This document shows positions 59,150 to 64,000 of a stretch of DNA of 64,000 bases, piece after piece. A model generated the notes under the pieces. The model saw only the letters and a list, made by a program, of their open reading frames with translations. It was not told where the DNA came from and ran no database searches. The stretch is taken from the NCBI RefSeq assembly GCF_001855565.1, contig NZ_MKCR01000032.1, forward strand, positions 186,001-250,000, given 5' to 3'. This stretch comes from Chromobacterium amazonense. GTDB lineage: Bacteria; Pseudomonadota; Gammaproteobacteria; Burkholderiales; Chromobacteriaceae. The position numbers and the translations under genes were made by a program. Each line of letters begins with the position of its first letter. Positions within the stretch are counted from its first letter, which is position 1.

Positions 59150-60820
59150 CTAGAGGGTGGCCGCGTTGGCTGCCAGCATTTCCGCGGCGTGCTCGCGCGT
59201 GGTTTGGGTCAGTTCGGCGCCGCCCAGCATGCGGGCGATTTCCAGCACGCGCTGCTCGGCGTCCAGCGGGGCGATGCGGCTGAGCACCTGGCCTTTATGC
59301 TCGCGCTTGCTGACCTGCCAATGGTTTTTGCCGCAGGAGGCCACCTGGGGCAGGTGGGTGATGCACAGCACCTGATAGCGCTGGCCCAGGTCGCGCAGCA
59401 TGTGGCCGATGACTTCCGCCACGCGGCCGCCTATGCCGACGTCCACTTCGTCGAAGATCAGCGTGGGCACGCTGGCCACCTGGCTGATCACCACCTGCAT
59501 CGCCAGGCTGATGCGCGACAGTTCGCCGCCGGAAGCCACCTTGGCCAGCGGCCGCAGACTGGTGCCGGCATTGGCCGCCACCAGGTATTCGATGGACTCC
59601 ATGCCGTGCGCGCCGGGTTCGGCGAGCGCGGACAGTTCGATGGCGAAGCGGGCGCCGCCCATCGCCAGCTTTTGCATTTCGCCGGATATGCGTTCGGACA
59701 GTTCGCTGGCGGCTTGGCGGCGCTTGCCGGACAGCGCCTCGGCCAGCGTGCGGTAGCGCGCCAGGCTGGCGGATTCGGCCACGCTCAGCGCTTCCACGTC
59801 CACGCTCGCTTCCAGCGCGGCCAGTTGCTGCTGCCAGTCCGCCAGTTTGTCGGCCAGGTCGGCTGGTTGCACGCGGTACTTGCGGGCGGTGCTCATCAAC
59901 AGGTCCAGCCGGCGTTCCATTTCCACCAGCTGGCTTGGGTCCTGGTCGATGTCGCTGGCGTAGTCGCGCAGGCTGTACACCACTTCGCGCAGCTCGGCGT
60001 CTACCGAATCCAGCAGGGAAAGCGTGTCGGCTAGCCTGGGGTCCAGATTGGACAGCTTGGACAGGCGGTTCTGCACATGCGCCAGTTGGCTCAGGCAGCT
60101 ATCGTCGTTTTCTGACAGCACGTCTACCGCCTGCAGGGCGCTTTGCACCAGTTCGGCCGAGTTGGCGAGCCGGGTGTGGCTTTGGCTCAGCGCCACCCAC
60201 TCGTCCGGTTGCAGGTTCAGCTCGGTCAGCTCGCCGATCTGCCAGGTCAGGCGTTCGCGCTCCACTTCCGATTCGCGCGACAGCCGTTCGGCGTCCTGCC
60301 GGGCCTGGCGCGCGGCCTGCCATTCTTGCCAGGCCTTGTGCACATCGCGCGCCAGGGCGGCGGAGCCGGCGTAGGCGTCCAGCAGCTGGCGCTGAGTCTC
60401 GCTCTTCATCAGCGACTGATGCGCGTGTTGGCCGTGGATGTCCACCAGGAATTCGCCCAGCTGTTTCAACTGGGCCAGGGTAGCGGCCTGGCCGTTGACG
60501 AAGCTCTTGGAGCGGCCGTTGCGGTCGATCAGCCGGCGCAGCAGCAGCACGCCTTCGTCGCCGGCCAGCTCGTTTCCCGCCAGCCAGGCATCCACTTCCG
60601 GCCGTTGCTCGATGGAGAATTCCGCGGTGATTTCCGCGCGCTCGGCGCCTTCGCGCACTTGGGCGCCTTCGGCGCGGTCGCCCAGCAGCAGGCCCAGCGC
60701 ATCCAGCATGATGGATTTGCCGGCCCCGGTTTCGCCGGTGAGCACGGTGAAGCCGGGTGTGAAGTCCAGCGCGATGCTGTCGACGATGACGAAGTCTTTT
60801 ACGGTCAGCGAGAGAAGCAT
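59150..60820 (-). CDS. recN: DNA repair protein RecN
   Basis: SMC-like ATPase of double-strand break repair, 556 residues. Walker A is TGETGAGKSIMLDAL (about 30-44), a long coiled coil occupies about 155-370, and the C-terminal lobe has ASGGELSRISLAMQV (signature) and LIFDEVDVGIGG (Walker B). The RecN-type FVNGQ motif (SFVNGQAATLAQLKQLGE) is also present. It follows nadK in the same direction by 17 bp, a common pairing. Confidence 0.96.
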   Translation of the reverse strand: MLLSLTVKDFVIVDSIALDFTPGFTVLTGETGAGKSIMLDALGLLLGDRAEGAQVREGAERAEITAEFSIEQRPEVDAWLAGNELAGDEGVLLLRRLIDRNGRSKSFVNGQAATLAQLKQLGEFLVDIHGQHAHQSLMKSETQRQLLDAYAGSAALARDVHKAWQEWQAARQARQDAERLSRESEVERERLTWQIGELTELNLQPDEWVALSQSHTRLANSAELVQSALQAVDVLSENDDSCLSQLAHVQNRLSKLSNLDPRLADTLSLLDSVDAELREVVYSLRDYASDIDQDPSQLVEMERRLDLLMSTARKYRVQPADLADKLADWQQQLAALEASVDVEALSVAESASLARYRTLAEALSGKRRQAASELSERISGEMQKLAMGGARFAIELSALAEPGAHGMESIEYLVAANAGTSLRPLAKVASGGELSRISLAMQVVISQVASVPTLIFDEVDVGIGGRVAEVIGHMLRDLGQRYQVLCITHLPQVASCGKNHWQVSKREHKGQVLSRIAPLDAEQRVLEIARMLGGAELTQTTREHAAEMLAANAATL

Positions 60821-60837
60821 GGTGTGTGGTGTGCCGG

Positions 60838-61713
60838 TTAGATAAGCCGTTCGCCCCAGTGCAGCTTGTGGCGCAGCATGTCGTAGTAGTTGTAGCCCTC
60901 GGGGTGCAGGATGCGCAGCGGATTGCGATAGCGGCGGATCAGCACCCGGTCCATTTCCATCAGGTCGCAGTGCAGCTGGCCGTCAAAGTGCACGCGCGCG
61001 TCCAGCCCGCGGGTGAGCATGAATTCCACCTCGCAGGAGTCGTTGACGGCAATCGGCCGATTGGACAGCGATTGCGGGCAGATCGGCACCAGGGCGATGG
61101 CCTGCAGCGTGGGGTGCAGAATGGGGCCGCCAGAGGCCAGCGAGTAGGCGGTGGAGCCGGTGGGGGTGGACACGATCAGGCCGTCCGAACGCTGGCTGTA
61201 GACGAACTGGTTGTCGATGAACACTTCGAATTCGATCATCGACCCCACCGCGCCGCGGCTGAACACCACGTCGTTGAAGGCCAGGGCGCTAGCGACTTCG
61301 GCATCTTCGCGGATGACGGCGGCCTGCAGCAGGATGCGGTCTTCCGGCACGAATTTGCCGAGCAGGATGGCGTCTATCGAATCCAGCATCTCGTGCAGCG
61401 GGATGTCGGTCATGAAGCCCAGACGGCCCTGGTTGATGCCGACCAGCGGCACGCGGTAGGGCGCCAGCAGGCGGGCGATGGACAGCATGGTGCCGTCGCC
61501 GCCCAGCACGATGCACAGATCGGCCAGCTTGCCCATGTCGTTGCGGTCGATCAGCGCGTGGCCGCCGGCCTCGTCCGCGGCGATGCTGTCCTTGTCGATC
61601 AGCACCGTGGCGCCGCCGTCTGCCAGATGGTCAGCCAGCTGCAGCAAGGCGGGGGTGATGCCGGGCTTGCTGTGGCGCGCTACTAGACAAATATGTTTGA
61701 ACAGTCTTTGCAT
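60838..61713 (-). CDS. nadK: NAD kinase
   Basis: Phosphorylates NAD to NADP. In 291 residues it has the GGDGTMLSIAR motif (about 71-81), GINQGRLGFMTD, FNDVVFSRG and the second conserved block SDGLIVSTPTGSTAYSLASG. The start MQRLFKHICLVAR is family-like. It lies between the two-component regulator and recN, all on the minus strand. Confidence 0.96.
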   Translation of the reverse strand: MQRLFKHICLVARHSKPGITPALLQLADHLADGGATVLIDKDSIAADEAGGHALIDRNDMGKLADLCIVLGGDGTMLSIARLLAPYRVPLVGINQGRLGFMTDIPLHEMLDSIDAILLGKFVPEDRILLQAAVIREDAEVASALAFNDVVFSRGAVGSMIEFEVFIDNQFVYSQRSDGLIVSTPTGSTAYSLASGGPILHPTLQAIALVPICPQSLSNRPIAVNDSCEVEFMLTRGLDARVHFDGQLHCDLMEMDRVLIRRYRNPLRILHPEGYNYYDMLRHKLHWGERLI

Positions 61714-61722
61714 GCGACGATT

Positions 61723-62391
61723 TTACTGGTTTGACGGCGGTTCGTTGAAAAAAACGTCTTCGCTGCGTTTTTTGCCGGTGGCCTCCAGCGCTTTGAGGTA
61801 GAAACGCACCAGGTCGGCCAGGGAATCGACGCCGAGTTTGCTGAACAGATTGGCGCGGTGCACCTCGATGGTGCGCGGCGACAGGTCCAGTTCGCGCGCG
61901 ATTTCCTTGCTGGACAGGCCATCCGCCACCAGCTCCAGCACTTCGCGCTCGCGGCCGCTGATGCGGGCCAGCTGGCTCATGACCTCCTGGGTTTCCTCTT
62001 CCTGCTGGTGCTGCTGGATGCTGATGCGGATGCCGCGGCGCAGGCTGGAGATCAGCCGGTTCTGGTCTATCGGCTTGGTCAGGAAGTCGATGGCGCCAGT
62101 CTGGAAGGCGCGCCGGCATTGTTCGATGTCGCCATGGCCGGTGATGAAGACGATGGGGATGTTGATGTCGCGCTCGATCAACTGTTCCTGCAGCGCCAGG
62201 CCGGTGATCTGCGGCATGCGGATGTCCAGCACCAGGCAGCAGATCTGGTTGCCTTGGTAGGCATCGAGGAATTCCATCGCGTTGGGATAGCTGACGGTGC
62301 GCATGCCCTGCGCGGTGATCAGCATGGCGAGCGAATCCAGCACGGCGGGATCGTCGTCGACGATGAAAACGGTAGGGGTGGTATTTTGCAT
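61723..62391 (-). CDS. FixJ/NarL-type response regulator
   Basis: A 222-residue regulator; the start at 62391 (MQNTTPTVFIVDDDPAVLDS) shares a base with the kinase stop (TGATG). The receiver domain (about 5-120) has the acidic DDD, the phosphorylated Asp in CLVLDIRMP (about 58), Thr in FITGHGD and Lys in FLTKPID. A coiled linker (QQHQQEEETQEVM) leads to a LuxR-type HTH (about 145-205: ISGREREVLELVADGLSSKEIARELDLSPRTIEVHR in outline). It is of the FixJ/TtrR/StyR type. Target genes are not visible here. Confidence 0.9.
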   Translation of the reverse strand: MQNTTPTVFIVDDDPAVLDSLAMLITAQGMRTVSYPNAMEFLDAYQGNQICCLVLDIRMPQITGLALQEQLIERDINIPIVFITGHGDIEQCRRAFQTGAIDFLTKPIDQNRLISSLRRGIRISIQQHQQEEETQEVMSQLARISGREREVLELVADGLSSKEIARELDLSPRTIEVHRANLFSKLGVDSLADLVRFYLKALEATGKKRSEDVFFNEPPSNQ

Positions 62392-64000
62392 CAGGCTTCT
62401 ACTCCGGATGGTGCCGCCGCGCAGCTTGCGGCGCATGGCAGGTCGATGATGAACTCCGCTCCCGAGCCGGGCTTGTTGCCGGCGATCAGCTTGCCGCCAA
62501 AGGCTTCGATCGCTGTCTGGCAGATGGCCAGACCCAGGCCCATGCCGTTTGGCTTGGTGCTGAAAAACGGGTCGAAGATCCGGTCCAGCGTGTCCGGGGG
62601 AATGCCGCAGCCATTGTCGCCTATGATCAGCTGCACCCGGTTGCCCTGTTTTCGGGTGGTGATGCTCAATCGTCCCCAGGGGCGGGTTTGTTCCATGGCT
62701 TCTACTGCATTGCGGGCCAAATTCAGCACCACTTGTTCAAGCTGGATAGTGTCAGCGTATACCAACGGCAACTCATGTGCGAAGTTTTGCTCGATATGGA
62801 TGTCGTGATCATGCAGTTCGTAATCCAGCAGCGATAGCGCATTGTGCACGGCCTGATTGAGCTGCAACGGCACCAGCTGCTGGTTTTTGCGGGTGACGAA
62901 TTCGCGCAGGCGGTGGATGATGCGGCCGGCGCGGTCGGCCTGGTTCACCGACGAGGTGAGGGCGCGGCGCAGCATGGCCATATCGATTTCGTCGTCGTCC
63001 AGCAGGCTGAGCGCGGCCTGGCAATAACTCATGATGGCCGACAGCGGTTGGTTGATCTCGTGGGCGATGCCCGAGGCCATTTCGCCCATGGTGTTGATGC
63101 GCGCCACGCGGGCGAGTTCCATCTCATGCTGGCGCAGGCGGGTTTCGCTGGCCTCCAGCGCGGCCAGCATGCGGCGCCGGATCGGCGCCGTGTCGCGGAA
63201 GGTCAGCACGGTGCCGATCAACTGGCCGTTGCGGCCCAGCAGCGGCGACACCGAACCTTCTACCAGCAGCTTTTCGCCGCCGCGCCGCTTCAGGTAGCAG
63301 TTTTGCGCCAAGTATACCACTTGCAGCGTGGCTACGGCTTGTTCCACCGGGTCGCGCACCGGTTGGCGGGAAAACTCGTAATGCAGCGGGGCCACCTGCT
63401 GCAGGCGGCGCTGCAGCGCTTGGGCGGCGGGTAGGTCCAGCAGCATTTCGGCGGCCGGGTTCAGGTACTGGATGATTTGCTGGGTGTCGATGCTGATGAC
63501 GGCGTCGCCGATGCTGCGCAAGGCGACGCTGGCGTATTCGCGTTCGCGGTAGATGTCGTCCTGGCTGCGTTCGCGGGCGCGGCGTTGCTGCTCCAGCAGC
63601 GCCAGCGCCAGCCACAGCAGGTAGGCCGGCAGCAGGGCGAACAAGCCGCATAGCGCGGCTTCGCCCCATGTGGCGCGCTCAAAGCACAGCTGCCGGCTCA
63701 GCAGCAGGTCATAGGGCAGGCCCGGCAAGCTGTCCTGGCGTTGCAGCGTGGGCAGCCATTCGGCCAGGCCGCTTGCCAGGCGTTCCCGCGCCAAGGGCAG
63801 CGCGGCGGGCGTTTCGCCATCGCGCCGCAGCAATTGCACGGTGTAGCGTTGGGCGGCGGCGTCCGGCAAGGCCAGCAGCGGTTTCAAATAAATAATCTGC
63901 ATGACCACGCCGGCCGATTGCTCTATCCGCACCATGGGCACCGGCGAGGGCGGCTCGACGCGGTATACGGTTTGAAATAAGGCGACGCCGGGTTCGCCAT
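62391..64000 (-). CDS. Sensor histidine kinase with PAS domain, N-terminus beyond the window
   Basis: The frame is open to the right edge (GEPGVALFQTVYRVEPPSPV precedes the GTG at 63941), so the true start lies outside. Order in the visible part: the end of a periplasmic sensor domain, one membrane helix (about AALCGLFALLPAYLLWLALA), a PAS domain (ISIDTQQIIQYLNPAAEMLL), a HisKA domain with the phosphorylated His in SGIAHEINQPLSAIM, and a HATPase domain (NLARNAVEAME, GDNGCGIPP, STKPNGMGLGLAI). It is a FixL/TtrS-like kinase paired with the regulator at 61723. The signal is unknown. Confidence 0.9.
   Translation of the reverse strand, partial: GEPGVALFQTVYRVEPPSPVPMVRIEQSAGVVMQIIYLKPLLALPDAAAQRYTVQLLRRDGETPAALPLARERLASGLAEWLPTLQRQDSLPGLPYDLLLSRQLCFERATWGEAALCGLFALLPAYLLWLALALLEQQRRARERSQDDIYREREYASVALRSIGDAVISIDTQQIIQYLNPAAEMLLDLPAAQALQRRLQQVAPLHYEFSRQPVRDPVEQAVATLQVVYLAQNCYLKRRGGEKLLVEGSVSPLLGRNGQLIGTVLTFRDTAPIRRRMLAALEASETRLRQHEMELARVARINTMGEMASGIAHEINQPLSAIMSYCQAALSLLDDDEIDMAMLRRALTSSVNQADRAGRIIHRLREFVTRKNQQLVPLQLNQAVHNALSLLDYELHDHDIHIEQNFAHELPLVYADTIQLEQVVLNLARNAVEAMEQTRPWGRLSITTRKQGNRVQLIIGDNGCGIPPDTLDRIFDPFFSTKPNGMGLGLAICQTAIEAFGGKLIAGNKPGSGAEFIIDLPCAASCAAAPSGVEA

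Noticed and set aside
1-64000. CRISPR arrays
   Set aside because: No regularly spaced repeats were seen, and no cas genes are present.

Overview
The window looks like a chromosome segment of a high-GC, facultatively anaerobic betaproteobacterium, most likely Chromobacterium or a close relative (Neisseriales). This is inferred from the GC-rich codon use, the tmRNA tag ANDETYALAA, a betaproteobacterial proteasome homologue next to hslO, a secreted lipase with its foldase, and an M9-type collagenase. The genus was not confirmed by any search.

Left part (1-5 kb): the 3' end of a patatin-like gene, the lipase/foldase pair, trpC, and a divergent SDR/LysR pair. Centre left (5-30 kb): a complete formate hydrogenlyase locus. 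A minus-strand operon hyfABCDEFGHI-hycH-hycI is followed by a single-GAF FhlA-type sigma-54 activator. A minus-strand hypABFCDE operon makes the NiFe centre. A plus-strand hydN-fdhF-moaA-hupE unit supplies a cysteine-type formate dehydrogenase H, a molybdopterin enzyme and a nickel permease. The hyfA and hydN promoter regions each carry a -24/-12 promoter, and about 100 bp upstream of each lies the same 16-bp palindrome (TCGTCA-N4-TGACGA), which I propose is the FhlA site. Between the hyf and hyp operons sit a RAYT transposase, three REP palindromes and a frameshifted DUF6650 gene.

Middle (30-49.3 kb): a chemotaxis receptor, a YdjM-like membrane protein, a TetR-ybhGFSR ABC exporter operon whose operator abuts an apparently leaderless start, a TetR/MATE pair, a solute-binding protein, the proteasome homologue BPH overlapping hslO, collagenase, a patatin-like protein, a GAF protein and ribA.

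Right part (49.4-58.4 kb): ssrA (tmRNA) is the attachment site of an 8.7-kb island. A 22-bp copy of the ssrA 3' end lies at 58401-58422, followed by what looks like the original ssrA terminator. The island holds an orphan T6SS cargo module: vgrG with one in-frame amber stop, an N-acetylmuramidase effector and an overlapping periplasmic LprI-like protein (probable immunity). It also holds two related low-GC membrane proteins (one split by an intact IS5-family element), a MITE-like element and an IS256-family remnant. No integrase remains. Beyond attR lie a collapsed type I restriction locus (hsdM start fused to hsdR end), tRNA-Ser(UGA), recN, nadK and a FixJ/FixL-type two-component pair that runs off the right edge.
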